A DNA stretch of 64,000 nucleotides from Modestobacter sp. VKM Ac-2977 (GCF_026968045.1 NZ_JAPVBQ010000004.1:310001-374000); one strand, 5' to 3'. Shown: positions 25,942-35,520, counted from the first letter of the stretch. Notes: generated from the sequence alone by a model not told the origin. Program-made: numbers and translations.

Positions 25942-26430
25942 GTGCACCTGCAGTCCGCCCCTGAGCTGCCCGCCGAAGCCGAGGTCGAGCGCCTGACCCC
26001 GGGTGGCCGGCGCGCCCGACTGGCCGCGGCTGCGATCGTGCTGGCCCTGCTGCTGGCCGGCACGGTGTGGGGGGACGACGACGCCTTCCCCTTCGGTCCG
26101 TTCCGGATGTACTCCACCCGCGCGAACCCCGACACCCCGGTCGTCTCGACCCGGGTGGTCGGGCTGACCGCCGTAGGTGAGGAGGTCCGGCTCTCCGGCG
26201 GCGAGGTGGGGCTGCGCCGGGCCGAGTATGAGGGCCAGCTCCCCCGCATCCACGAGGACCCCTCACTGCTCGGGCTCCTGGCCGACTCCTACGCCGAGCG
26301 CAACCCCGCCGCCGAGGAGCTGGTCGAGGTGCAGGTCGTGCAGCGCCGCATCGACCTCGAGGACGGCCAGCAGACCGGCGACGTCACCGACCAGGTGCTG
26401 ATCGAGTACCAGCTGGAGGACGGCGAGTGA
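25942..26430 (+). CDS. Single-pass membrane protein, partner of the HTTM protein
   Basis: 162 residues. One membrane helix (about 28-45, LAAAAIVLALLLAGTVWG) followed directly by FPFGPFRMYST and an extracytoplasmic domain. It overlaps the next gene by GTGA, so the two are co-translated. The FPFGPFRMYS segment is typical of small proteins encoded beside HTTM membrane proteins. Function unknown. Confidence 0.7.
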   Translation: MHLQSAPELPAEAEVERLTPGGRRARLAAAAIVLALLLAGTVWGDDDAFPFGPFRMYSTRANPDTPVVSTRVVGLTAVGEEVRLSGGEVGLRRAEYEGQLPRIHEDPSLLGLLADSYAERNPAAEELVEVQVVQRRIDLEDGQQTGDVTDQVLIEYQLEDGE

Positions 26431-27356
26431 GCACCGCAGCGACCACCCCACGCACTGCTGCGCCGGTGCGCCCGGAGGTGGCGCCGGCTGTCCCCGGCAC
26501 CTCCCGCTGGTGGTTCCGCCCGGTGCCGCTGGCCCGGATCGCGGTCTTCCGGGCGATCGCCTACCTGTTCATCCCGGTCGACGTCTTCCTCACCACGGCG
26601 TGGGTCCGCGCCCACGCCGACGTGCCCACCGACTGGTACGCGCCGCTGCTCATCGGCCGGCTGCTGGACCTGCCCACCCCGACACACACGCTCGTGCTGG
26701 TCGTCCAGTGGGCGCTGGTGATCGCCGCGGTGGCCGCCGCCACCGGCCGGGCGCCACGGCTGCTCGGTTTCGCCGTCTTCCTCCTCTACTCGGAGTGGAT
26801 GGTCATCGCGATGAGCTACGGGAAGGTCGACCACGACCGGATCGCCTTCCTGGTCGCCCTGGCGGTGCTGCCGACGATCGGGCGGGCGCGGCTGCGGGAC
26901 CGGCGCTCCTCGGAGGCCGCCGGGTTCGCGATGGCGGCCGTGCTGGTCACCGTGATGCTCACCTACTTCCTCGCCGCCTGGGCGAAGATCCGGTTCGGCG
27001 GCTGGGACTGGGCGACCGGTGCGACGCTGACCCGCGCGTTGGTCCGCCGGGGCACCGACCTGTCGATGTGGACGCTGGACGTGGCCTGGCTGCTGCCGAC
27101 GGCGCAGTGGGTGATGATCGTGCTCGAGCTGGCGGCACCGCTGATCCTGCTGGTGCGCACCGACCGGGCCCGGATCGGGCTGGTGCTCTTCCTCCTCGGC
27201 TTCCACGCGATGGTCTACGCCGGGGTCACGATCATCTTCCTGCCGCACTGCATCGCGATCCTGTCGATCCTGCCGTGGGAGCGGCTGTTGGTGCTCCAGC
27301 GCCGCGACAGCCTGGCCGGGCTGCCGGCGGTGCCCGGGGCCCCCGCCCCGGGCTGA
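26427..27356 (+). CDS. HTTM-domain (vitamin K-dependent gamma-carboxylase-like) membrane protein
   Basis: 309 residues with about eight membrane helices. RIAVFRAIAYLFIPVDVFLT at the N-terminus and TYFLAAWAKIRFGGWDWATG near residue 180 fit the horizontally transferred transmembrane (HTTM) family, whose eukaryotic member is gamma-glutamyl carboxylase. No catalytic assignment is possible from sequence alone. Co-translated with the upstream partner; convergent with the WXG100 gene. Confidence 0.75.
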   Translation: MSTAATTPRTAAPVRPEVAPAVPGTSRWWFRPVPLARIAVFRAIAYLFIPVDVFLTTAWVRAHADVPTDWYAPLLIGRLLDLPTPTHTLVLVVQWALVIAAVAAATGRAPRLLGFAVFLLYSEWMVIAMSYGKVDHDRIAFLVALAVLPTIGRARLRDRRSSEAAGFAMAAVLVTVMLTYFLAAWAKIRFGGWDWATGATLTRALVRRGTDLSMWTLDVAWLLPTAQWVMIVLELAAPLILLVRTDRARIGLVLFLLGFHAMVYAGVTIIFLPHCIAILSILPWERLLVLQRRDSLAGLPAVPGAPAPG

Positions 27357-27404
27357 CCCGCCCGGCCGGCGTCCGCGCTCGCCCGCGTCGGGCCCGCGTC
27401 GGCG

Positions 27405-27698
27405 TCAGAGCATGGCGCCGATCCGAGCGGCCATCTCGGCCTCGTGCTGCTGGTAGGCCGAGGAGACGCTGGTGAGCAGTTGCCCCATGCCGGTGAGCGC
27501 CTCGCTCACCCCCTGGCTGGACAGCCGCCACTTCTCGTAGAGCTCGCTGAACTGCACCGCGGCCTGACTGTCGGTCCAGCCCTCCAGCACCGAGCTGTTG
27601 ATCCCGGCGGACAGCGTCGCGTGCCGGGCCGAGGTGTCGGCGGCCTCCGCCCGGCACTGTCCTGCCATCGTGTCCAGCGTCGCGATGTCGACCTTCAT
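27405..27698 (-). CDS. WXG100 family (ESAT-6-like) type VII secretion substrate
   Basis: 97 residues, two helices joined by a turn. The W-x-G turn is EGWTDSQAA, that is W-T-D rather than W-x-G. The C-terminal helix carries a Tyr in SSAYQQHEAEM, near the YxxxD/E secretion-signal position. ATG at 27698 preceded by GAGGAGGGG. Divergent from the FHA/FtsK ATPase gene 183 bases away, which supports a shared secretion system. Confidence 0.85.
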   Translation of the reverse strand: MKVDIATLDTMAGQCRAEAADTSARHATLSAGINSSVLEGWTDSQAAVQFSELYEKWRLSSQGVSEALTGMGQLLTSVSSAYQQHEAEMAARIGAML

Positions 27699-27881
27699 GA
27701 GACCCCTCCTCAGCTGCCGGGGACGTCCCGGCGGGGTCCGAACGTAGGGCCGCCGCGGCGCGCGCGACCGCGGCTGTCCACAGCCGACGAGGTCGTCCAC
27801 AGATGTCGATCGAGACCCCCGGCACCCCGCCGGTCACCGGCACCATCACCGGGTGGCCAGGTCCCCGGTGCGGTGTCCCGC
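27699..27881. promoter_or_regulatory. Divergent promoter region of the WXG100 / EssC-like pair
   Basis: 183 bases holding two same-direction TCCACA motifs (CTGTCCACA at 27774-27782 and TCGTCCACA at 27793-27801) and a short GCCGGTCACCGGC palindrome. No strong promoter consensus stands out. Confidence 0.35.
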
Positions 27882-30800
27882 ATGACGTCGACGCCCGGTG
27901 AGCACACCGCCCGCTGCTGGACGCTGCAGGCGCCCGACGACGTCCTCGACGTCGAGGTCCGAGCACCCGAGGAGGCCGTGCTCGACGACGTCCTGACGTG
28001 CCTGTCCGACCGGCTCCGCCTCCCCCCGGCCCAGCTGTGGTCCGGGTCGAGCGCCCTGCCGGCCAGCACGCCGCTGACGTCGGACGTCCTGCGCCACGGC
28101 GCGCTGCTCGGGTGGGGCCGCCCCGGTCCCCGGGAGCCGGCCGACGGCGGTGCACTCGAGCTGCACGTCGTGGCGGGGGTCGACGCCGGCCGTACCGTCG
28201 CGCTCGGCCAGGGGGTGCTGGTCGTCGGCCGCGGCGCGACCTGCGGGCTGACGCTCGAGGACCCGGACGTCTCGCGACGTCACGTCGTCGTGTCCGTGGC
28301 CGAGGGCCGGGTCACGGTCGCCGACCTCGGTTCCTCGAACGGCACCGCGATGACCGACCGCTCCGGTGCGACCACCCCCGTGGGCACCGCCGCGCAGGAG
28401 TGGCCGGTCGACGCGACGCTCCGGATGGGTGTCAGCGCTCTCCGGCTGACCGGTCCCCGCGGCGCCGGTCTGGAGTGCGCCGCCGCGCCGGCGGGGCGGG
28501 TGCACGTCCGACCTCTCCCGCTGTCCCCGCCTGCTCCGGGGAGCACGACGGTGCTCCGGCCGACGCCCCCGTCCGAGCCGTCACGGCGACGGCTGGGCTG
28601 GGTCGCCGTCGCGCTCCCGGCCTTCGGCGGGGTGCTGATGGCCTGGCTCCTCGCCACGCCGCACTTCCTCTTCTTCGCCCTGCTGAGCCCGGTCGTCGCC
28701 GTGGCCAGCTGGTCGTCGGACCGGCTGTCCGGCCGCCGCGGCCACCGCCGGGAGGTCGCCGAGCACGCCGTGGCGCTCGCCCGGGCCGATGCTGAGCTCA
28801 GCCGTGCGGTGGCGGCACACCGCGCGGCACAGGAGGCCGAGCACCCCGACCTCGCCCTGCTGGCTGCCGCGGCGCGTCGTCGCAGCAGCCCGTTGTGGTC
28901 CCAAAGCAGCGCGGCCGCCGCCCCGCTCAGCGTGCGGCTGGGCACGGGTCCTGGCGCCACCACCGTCACCACCGCCGAGCCCGGCGGGGACCGTTCCGCC
29001 GTCCTGGCCGAGCACCTGCCGGTGGCGCTGCCGCTGCCCACCGGGACGGGTCTGGGGGTCGTGGGACCGCGGCCGGCAGTCCTCGGCGTGGCGCGCGCGC
29101 TGGTCTGCCAGCTGGCCGTGCTGACCCCTCCGGCGGGCCTGCGGATCGTGCTCCTGAGCGGTGAGCCCGAGCTCGCGGACTGGCGGTGGTGCCGCTGGCT
29201 GCCGCACCTGCAAGGGGTGGTCGTCCCGGGCGAGCCCGTCCCCGACCGGCTGCTGACCGTGCTGTCCGGCGCCCCGACCGCGGGAGCCGACGCCGAGCCC
29301 CGGACCCTGGTCGTGCTGGACGGGCCGGTCGACCAGGCGACCGCAGCCCTGGTCGCGCGGGCGGGCGAACGGGCCGTGTGGCTGGAGGTGGCCGGGTCCG
29401 AGACCGCCCTCGCGCTGCCGGCGCTGGCCCGTCTCCAGGTCGCCGGGGAGACCGGCACCGGAGGCCGGTTGCGGCTGCCCGGCGCCGACCAGGAGCGGCT
29501 GGTCGACCTGGACGCGGTCGGCCCGGCGACGGCCGACCGGATCGCGCGGGACCTGGCCCGGCTCGCCGTCCCGGCCCCCGCCGGTGAGCTGCCCGACGCG
29601 GCCCGACTGGTCGACCTCCCGGCCACCGGGCTCCGGCTGGACCCGGGCCACGAGCAGGGGTCCGGCGCCTGGGACCGGGTGCGCAGCCGCCTCCTGGCCA
29701 CGGTGGGCGTCGCCGGCGACGGGCCGGTGCGGATCGACCTGGTCGCCGACGGCCCGCACGCGCTCATCGCCGGCACGACCGGCGCGGGCAAGTCCGAGCT
29801 GCTGCAGACCCTGGTGGCCAGCCTGGCCCAGCACCATCCGCCGGACCGGTGCAGCTTCCTGCTCATCGACTACAAGGGCGGAGCGGCCTTCGGGGAGGCG
29901 GCGGCGCTCCCGCACACGGTGGGGATGCTGACCGACCTGGACTCCCAGTCCACGGCGCGGGCGCTGCGGTCCCTGTCAGCGGAGCTGACCCGCCGGGAAC
30001 GCCTGCTGGCCGAGCACGGCGTGCGGGACCTCGCCTCGCTGCCGGTACCGGTCGCCGCCAGCCGCCTGGTGATCGTGGTCGACGAGTTCGCCACCCTGGC
30101 CGAGGAGCTCCCGGGCTTCGTCAGCGGCCTGGTGGGCATCGCCCAGCGCGGCCGGTCGCTCGGCGTGCACCTGGTCCTGGCCACGCAGCGCCCGGCGGGT
30201 GTGGTGAGCCCCGAGATCCGGTCGAACTGCTCGCTGCGGATCTGCCTGCGGACCACGGACGAGGGCGACGCCAGGGACGTGCTCGGCAGCACCCTGCCCG
30301 CGCACCTGCCCCCCGACCGTCCCGGCCGCGCCTACCTGCGGACCGGCAACGGGCCGGCCGTGCTCCTGCAGGTGGCGCAGGTCTCCGGCCGGTCGGCCCC
30401 GGCCGTGGCGCCGCTGACCGTCGCCCGGTGTCCGTGGCCGGCACGGCCAGGGCCAGGGCCACTGCAGCCCGGTCAACCGGGCGGCGAGGGCCCCAGCGAC
30501 CTGCAGCGGCTGGTCCGGGCACTCGCGGAGCGGGCGCGGGCGGACGAGATCAGCCCGCCGCACCGCCCCTGGCTCCCCCCGCTGCCCGACGAGCTCCCCG
30601 CCGCCGCTCTGGACCGCTGGTCGTCGGGGGCACCGGCGTCCCGGCTCCGGCTCGGCCTGCGCGACTCCCCCGACACGCAGCTGCAGACCCCCCTGGAGCT
30701 GGACCTGGCCGCCGGTGGCGGCTGGTTGGTGGTGGGTGGCCCCCGCAGTGGGCGGACCACCGCGCTGCGCACCGTGCTGGGCGAGGCGGTCCACCACCTG

Positions 30801-32111
30801 CCGCCCGGTCGCCTGCAGGTGCACGTGCTCGACCACGGCGGCGGGAGCCTCGCCGGGCTGGCCCACGGCCTGCCGCACACGGGCACGGCCGTCGGCCGGG
30901 ACGACGCGCACCGCACGGTGCGACTGCTGGCCCGCCTGACCGAGGAGGTGGACCGGCGCCGTGGCAATGGCGGTGGCGGCGGCGGTGACGGGCACCCCGG
31001 ACCGCTCCTCCTCCTGCTGGTCGACGGCTACGAGAGCCTGGCCGCACAACTGGAGGCCGCCGACCCCGCCGTCGGTGCAGCGGCGCTGCTGCGGCTCGCG
31101 CGGGACGGCGCCGCCGTCGGCCTGACCGTCGCACTCACCGCCGAGCGCGCCGTCCCCGGTGGCCGGCTGGCCGGCGCCGTCCGCGAACGCCTGGTGCTGC
31201 CGCTGCCCGACCGGGCCGACTACGCGGTGGCCGGCGTGGCCGGGCGGGCGGTGCCCGGCCACCGCCCGCCCGGGCGCGCCCTGGTCGGCGAGGAGGCCGC
31301 CGAGTGCCAGCTGGCGCTGCCCCGCACTCCACTGGTGCCCGCCGTCGACCCGCCGGGCGCACCGTGCCCGGAGCCGCCGCCCGTACGGGTGGTCGAGCTG
31401 CCCGACGACCCGCGTCTCCCGCTGCCCGGCCCGACCCCCGCCATCGCCGAACGGGCCGGTGACGGACAGCGGACGTGGTGGTTGCCCATCGGCCCCGGCG
31501 GCGACGCCGGCGCGGCGGTCGGCGTGGACCTCGCGCGCACCGGCGGCCTGCTGGTGGTCGGTCCTCCGGGCAGCGGCCGGTCCAGCGCACTGCGGGCCTT
31601 CGGCACGCACGGCCGGTCGGCCGGGGCCACCGTCCTGACGCTGGTCTCCGAGCCGACACCCGCACCGCTCACCGCGGAGAGCCCAGCGGCCGACGGTCCG
31701 CCGCAGCCCGCCTGCGTTCAGCTGTCGAGCACGGACGCCGCAGGGGTGCGCAGCTGGCTGGCCCGGCACGAGGAACGCCGGGTCCTCGTGCTCGCCGACG
31801 ACGTGAGCTCGCTCTCCGACGAGGTCGGCGACCTGCTCGCCGCGCTCGGCTCCACGCCCGGCCGGACGGCGGTCGTCGGCGCCGGGACGGCCGCGGAGGT
31901 CGCCGGGGCGTTCCGCGGTCCGGCTGCCGCGCTGCGCCGCAGCCGCACGGCTGTGCTGCTGCGGCCGGCACCCGGGGACGCCGAGCTGCTCGGGCTCCGG
32001 CTGCCCCGCACGCCGCTGCCCGCGCGGCCGGGCTCGGGGTGGTTGGTGACCCCGCAGGAGGTCACCCGGGTGCAGGTCGCCCGGCACCGCCACGAGCCGG
32101 TCGACCCGTGA
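27882..32111 (+). CDS. FHA-domain FtsK/SpoIIIE ATPase, EssC/EccC-like type VII secretion motor
   Basis: 1409 residues. An FHA domain (about 95-180; VVGRGATCGL, DVSRRHVVVS, DLGSSNGT), two membrane helices (about 240-275), then three P-loop modules. Module 1 is complete: GTTGAGKSELL near 630, LLIDYKGGAAF near 660 and VIVVDEFATL near 730. Modules 2 (GGPRSGRTTAL, about 950) and 3 (GPPGSGRSSAL, about 1227) have Arg in place of the Walker Lys and are probably degenerate. The N-terminal FHA layout resembles firmicute EssC/YukB more than mycobacterial EccC. ATG at 27882; the frame is open upstream but antisense to the WXG100 gene. Confidence 0.9.
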   Translation: MTSTPGEHTARCWTLQAPDDVLDVEVRAPEEAVLDDVLTCLSDRLRLPPAQLWSGSSALPASTPLTSDVLRHGALLGWGRPGPREPADGGALELHVVAGVDAGRTVALGQGVLVVGRGATCGLTLEDPDVSRRHVVVSVAEGRVTVADLGSSNGTAMTDRSGATTPVGTAAQEWPVDATLRMGVSALRLTGPRGAGLECAAAPAGRVHVRPLPLSPPAPGSTTVLRPTPPSEPSRRRLGWVAVALPAFGGVLMAWLLATPHFLFFALLSPVVAVASWSSDRLSGRRGHRREVAEHAVALARADAELSRAVAAHRAAQEAEHPDLALLAAAARRRSSPLWSQSSAAAAPLSVRLGTGPGATTVTTAEPGGDRSAVLAEHLPVALPLPTGTGLGVVGPRPAVLGVARALVCQLAVLTPPAGLRIVLLSGEPELADWRWCRWLPHLQGVVVPGEPVPDRLLTVLSGAPTAGADAEPRTLVVLDGPVDQATAALVARAGERAVWLEVAGSETALALPALARLQVAGETGTGGRLRLPGADQERLVDLDAVGPATADRIARDLARLAVPAPAGELPDAARLVDLPATGLRLDPGHEQGSGAWDRVRSRLLATVGVAGDGPVRIDLVADGPHALIAGTTGAGKSELLQTLVASLAQHHPPDRCSFLLIDYKGGAAFGEAAALPHTVGMLTDLDSQSTARALRSLSAELTRRERLLAEHGVRDLASLPVPVAASRLVIVVDEFATLAEELPGFVSGLVGIAQRGRSLGVHLVLATQRPAGVVSPEIRSNCSLRICLRTTDEGDARDVLGSTLPAHLPPDRPGRAYLRTGNGPAVLLQVAQVSGRSAPAVAPLTVARCPWPARPGPGPLQPGQPGGEGPSDLQRLVRALAERARADEISPPHRPWLPPLPDELPAAALDRWSSGAPASRLRLGLRDSPDTQLQTPLELDLAAGGGWLVVGGPRSGRTTALRTVLGEAVHHLPPGRLQVHVLDHGGGSLAGLAHGLPHTGTAVGRDDAHRTVRLLARLTEEVDRRRGNGGGGGGDGHPGPLLLLLVDGYESLAAQLEAADPAVGAAALLRLARDGAAVGLTVALTAERAVPGGRLAGAVRERLVLPLPDRADYAVAGVAGRAVPGHRPPGRALVGEEAAECQLALPRTPLVPAVDPPGAPCPEPPPVRVVELPDDPRLPLPGPTPAIAERAGDGQRTWWLPIGPGGDAGAAVGVDLARTGGLLVVGPPGSGRSSALRAFGTHGRSAGATVLTLVSEPTPAPLTAESPAADGPPQPACVQLSSTDAAGVRSWLARHEERRVLVLADDVSSLSDEVGDLLAALGSTPGRTAVVGAGTAAEVAGAFRGPAAALRRSRTAVLLRPAPGDAELLGLRLPRTPLPARPGSGWLVTPQEVTRVQVARHRHEPVDP

Positions 32112-32126
32112 GGGAGGACCGACCGG

Positions 32127-32630
32127 TCAGAGCAGCTCGAGCGCCGGGCCGATCTCCTGGGTCGCGTACCAGGCCAGCTCGTGCCCCTCCGCCTGGTCCA
32201 CGACGAACTGGGCCTCCTCGCTCCCCAGGTCGGCCTCCAGCACGACGGCGGTCGCCGCGCGGACGTCCGCCTCCGCCTCGGCTCCGTCGATGTGCGCACT
32301 GGCGATGTCGGAGGTGGCCAGGTCGGCCGTGGTGCGGGCGGCACCGGCGTCGGCCCCCTCGTCCTGGATGGGGGTCACCGAGGTCTCCGGGACGTCCGCG
32401 GCGAGCACCACCCGGCGGCGGGCGGCCAGCGGGTCGACGTCCATCAACCGGAGACTCGCCCGCGCCGCCGCGAGCAGGGCCGCGTACTCCAGCTCCTCGT
32501 GGTCGTCGCTGAGTTCGTAGAAGTCCCGCAGCTGCGGGGTGACCGTGAAGACCGTGTGCGGTCCCTCCAGTCGGCCCTCGTCGAGCAACCGCTGCAGCAC
32601 GGTCGTCGTGGCCGGCAGGTACACGCGCAC
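32127..32630 (-). CDS. DUF6912-family conserved protein
   Basis: 167 residues beginning MRVYLPATTTVLQRLLDEG, a start seen in a conserved actinobacterial family (DUF6912). Mixed alpha/beta and acidic, without signal peptide or membrane segment. Contains RRRVVLAADVPETSVTP. No enzymatic motif recognised. GTG/ATG at 32630 downstream of a GAGG-containing stretch; convergent with the secretion ATPase gene. Confidence 0.75.
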   Translation of the reverse strand: MRVYLPATTTVLQRLLDEGRLEGPHTVFTVTPQLRDFYELSDDHEELEYAALLAAARASLRLMDVDPLAARRRVVLAADVPETSVTPIQDEGADAGAARTTADLATSDIASAHIDGAEAEADVRAATAVVLEADLGSEEAQFVVDQAEGHELAWYATQEIGPALELL

Positions 32631-32736
32631 CGGTTCGCCTCCTCCTGGTCGAGAGTTCCAGCGACATCAACGCCGCTGACCCGACGATCTTCCCAGGCCC
32701 CGCGTCAGGCGAGCGGTGGGGCGGCAGAGCCCTCCG

Positions 32737-34131
32737 TCAGCTCGACGCCTCCACCAGGTAGGCGATCTCCTGCTCGATGAGGTCGGCGAGGACGTCGACG
32801 TCGCTGACGCTGTCCCGGTCCGCGTTCAGCCCGAAGTAGACGGTGCCGTCGTAGCTGGTCAGCCCGATCGCCAGCCCCTGACCACGGACCAAGGGGACCA
32901 CCGGGTAGACCTCGACCATCCGCGCGGGGCCCGCGTAGAGCGGCACCTGCGGTCCGGGCACGTTGGTGACCACCAGGTTGAACAGCCGCCGGGAGAGCCC
33001 GCTGGCGGCGCGTGCACCGAGGGCGTGCAGCGTCGGCGGGGCGAACCCCGACAGCGTGCTGAGCGTGTCCGCACCGACCGACTGCCCGCTGGGCGCCAGG
33101 CCGCGCATCGCGAAGCTGATCCGGGCCAACCGCACCCGCGGGTTCGGCTCCCCCACCGGCAGGTCGACCAGGAACGACCGGACCTCGTTGGCCGCACCGT
33201 CCTCCTCGGCCCGCACCGACACCGGGACCAGGGCCCGGATCGAGGTGCTGCCCACCACCGGCTCCCCCCGGGAGAGCAGCCACTCCCGCAGCGCGCCGGT
33301 CACCGAGGTCAGCAGGACGTCGTTGACCGTGCCGCCGTGCGCCTTGCGCACCGTCCGCAGGTCGTCCAACGAGGCGCGGGCGACGGCCACCCGGCGCTGC
33401 CGCCCGATGGGTGCGTTCAGCGGGCTCACCGGCGCCGGGGACACCGCGGTGCGGGCCACCGCAGCCACCAGCCCGCCGGCCACCCCGGCCCAGCGGGTCG
33501 CGGTGGCCCGCAGGTCACCCGCCGCCGTCCGGGCGGTCTCCAGCACCGCCGAGGGGCGCTGGAGGTAGTCCTCGACCGCCTCCCAGACCAGGGCGGCCGA
33601 CCCCGGCGGACGGCGCGGGCGCCACTCGTCCGGTGCCGTCAAGGCGGGATCAGCGTCCGGGTCCGGGTCGAGGATGACCTGCCCGATGTCGATGGCCCCG
33701 AGCCCGTCGACGAGCGCCGGGTGGGTCTTGGTCACCACCGCCGTGCGGTCGCCGGCCAGCCCCTCGACGAGGTACATCTCCCACAGCGGCCGGCTGAGGT
33801 CCAGCGGCCGGGCGGTGAGCCGGGCGACCAGGTCCAGCAGCTGCTCCTCGGTGCCGGGACGGGGCAGCGCGGACCGCCGGACGTGATAAGTCACGTCGAA
33901 GTCGGGATCGTCGACCCAGGCCGGGTTGGCCAGGTGGCCGGGCACCTCGAGCACCTTCTGCCGGTACCGCGGCACCAGCGGCAGCCGGGCGCGCACCAGT
34001 TCGATCAGCGCGTCGTGGTCCAGCGTCCCGGACGGGCACTCCAGGACCAGCACCGCACCGACGTGCATCGGGGTGCCCGGTTCCTCGAGGTACAGGAAGG
34101 ACGCGTCCAACGCGGTGAGCCGTTCGACCAA
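32737..34131 (-). CDS. WS/DGAT-family acyltransferase with altered active site
   Basis: 464 residues, the usual length of wax ester synthase/diacylglycerol acyltransferases. It begins VERLTALDASFLYLEEPGTP, and NDVLLTSVTGALREWL and FNLVVTNVPGPQVPLY are family landmarks. The catalytic HHxxxDG is changed: at residues 137-143 it reads HPALVDG, so the second histidine, the proposed general base, is proline. Either the protein is inactive as an acyltransferase or it does something else. TTG at 34131 chosen because GGGAGG precedes it by five bases; a GTG 15 bases upstream is the alternative. Confidence 0.85.
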   Translation of the reverse strand: MVERLTALDASFLYLEEPGTPMHVGAVLVLECPSGTLDHDALIELVRARLPLVPRYRQKVLEVPGHLANPAWVDDPDFDVTYHVRRSALPRPGTEEQLLDLVARLTARPLDLSRPLWEMYLVEGLAGDRTAVVTKTHPALVDGLGAIDIGQVILDPDPDADPALTAPDEWRPRRPPGSAALVWEAVEDYLQRPSAVLETARTAAGDLRATATRWAGVAGGLVAAVARTAVSPAPVSPLNAPIGRQRRVAVARASLDDLRTVRKAHGGTVNDVLLTSVTGALREWLLSRGEPVVGSTSIRALVPVSVRAEEDGAANEVRSFLVDLPVGEPNPRVRLARISFAMRGLAPSGQSVGADTLSTLSGFAPPTLHALGARAASGLSRRLFNLVVTNVPGPQVPLYAGPARMVEVYPVVPLVRGQGLAIGLTSYDGTVYFGLNADRDSVSDVDVLADLIEQEIAYLVEASS

Positions 34132-34239
34132 CGTGACCTCCCTCACTGGTGCTGCGCCCACGCTACGGGCCGGGCCCACGTCCGCTGCCCCCACCCCCTG
34201 CCCGGCCCCGCGGGAGCACCGCCGCCAAGCCGGCGCCGC

Positions 34240-35520
34240 TCAGCGGGAGCGCCGCCGCCGGCGACCGCCCGGCTCGGCGGCCCCGCTGAGCTGCGCGGCC
34301 AGCGTGCGCAGGCCGGTGCGCAGCGCGGAGGCGGGGGCGACCTCGGCCAGCGTCCGCCCGGCTGCCAGGGCCGCGTCGGTGGCCCGGCGATCGGCCGGGA
34401 GGAAGGCGCGGACCTCACGGCCGGCGAAGCGGCTCAGCGCGCCGGTGATCTCCTGCCGCGCGTCGCCGGGCACCGGGCCCCGGCGCAGCTGGTTGACCAC
34501 CACGACCGGCTCCACCGCGGGCAGCACCTCGCGCAGCTCGGCCAGTGCCCGGACGGTGCGCTGCAGGGCGACCGGGTCGGCGCCGCTGACGCAGAGCACC
34601 TCGTCGGCCTCCTCCAGCACGGTGAGGGTGGCCCCGTTCCGGCGTGGAGCGGCGGTGTCGAAGGAGAGCTCCTCGTCCTCCTCCAGACAGAACCCGCAGT
34701 CGACCACGGTCAGCGCTGCCAGGCGCCGGGCCTCCTCGAGCACCACGGCGACGGCCTGCGGCCGCAGCTCGGGCCACCGGTCGGCCCGAGCCAGGCCGGT
34801 CAGCACCCGCAGGTGCGGGTCCACCGCCCACGCCAGACGCGCCAGCGCGGCGACGTCCAGGGTCCCCGCCGCCGCCTGCCGGGCGGCTGCTGCGACGCCG
34901 GGTGACTCGTCCAGCAGGCCCAGCACCTGGGCGACCACCCCGCCGTAGACGTCGGCGTCCACCAACAGCGTGGACACCTCCAGCCGCGCCGCCTCGTCCG
35001 CGAGCCCGACGGCCACGGTGGTGCGGCCGGGCGCCCCGGTCGGCCCCCAGACCGCCACCACCCGTCCCCGGCCGGCCCGGCGGGTCGACTCCTCGGGCGG
35101 GAGCCCCAGCACCGGCAGTGCCGACCGTGGGTCACCGACGTCGTGGCCGCCCACCGGCCCACCGCTGACCGCGTCCCGCAGCACGCGGGCGATCTCCTCG
35201 GCCGGGGCGTCGGCGGGCAGCACCCGGACGACACCGAGCTGGCGGAGCCGGTCGGCCGCCCGGGTGTCGCCGGGTTCGACCAGCCCGACCACCGCGATGC
35301 CGGCCGCGGTCAACCGGGCGACGGCCGCGCCGTCCAGCCGGCGCAGCTCGGCCGACAGGAGCGCCGCCTGGCCGGTGCCGGTCGTCGCTGCGGCCAGCAG
35401 GTCGGCAACGTCGACGCAGCGCCGGACGACGGTGACCCCGTGGTCCTCACGGTCCAGCGCCCCGACGAGCTCGGACTCCCACGACGCGCCAGTGACCGCG
35501 GTGAAGACCTGCAGGGCCAT
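34240..35520 (-). CDS. ParA/MinD-like P-loop protein (CpaE/Ssd-like, Rv3213c family)
   Basis: 426 residues. An N-terminal receiver-like pseudo-domain (about 1-140) is followed by a MinD-like ATPase domain. The deviant Walker A reads GPTGAPGRTTVAVGLA near residue 160, with Arg-Thr-Thr where Lys-Thr/Ser is expected; TLLVDADVYGG and LTVVDCGF follow. Septum-site-determining Ssd and CpaE-type proteins share this layout. The start overlaps the SAF gene stop (TGATG), so the two are coupled. The basic C-terminus GGRRRRRSR may contact DNA or membrane. Confidence 0.8.
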   Translation of the reverse strand: MALQVFTAVTGASWESELVGALDREDHGVTVVRRCVDVADLLAAATTGTGQAALLSAELRRLDGAAVARLTAAGIAVVGLVEPGDTRAADRLRQLGVVRVLPADAPAEEIARVLRDAVSGGPVGGHDVGDPRSALPVLGLPPEESTRRAGRGRVVAVWGPTGAPGRTTVAVGLADEAARLEVSTLLVDADVYGGVVAQVLGLLDESPGVAAAARQAAAGTLDVAALARLAWAVDPHLRVLTGLARADRWPELRPQAVAVVLEEARRLAALTVVDCGFCLEEDEELSFDTAAPRRNGATLTVLEEADEVLCVSGADPVALQRTVRALAELREVLPAVEPVVVVNQLRRGPVPGDARQEITGALSRFAGREVRAFLPADRRATDAALAAGRTLAEVAPASALRTGLRTLAAQLSGAAEPGGRRRRRSR

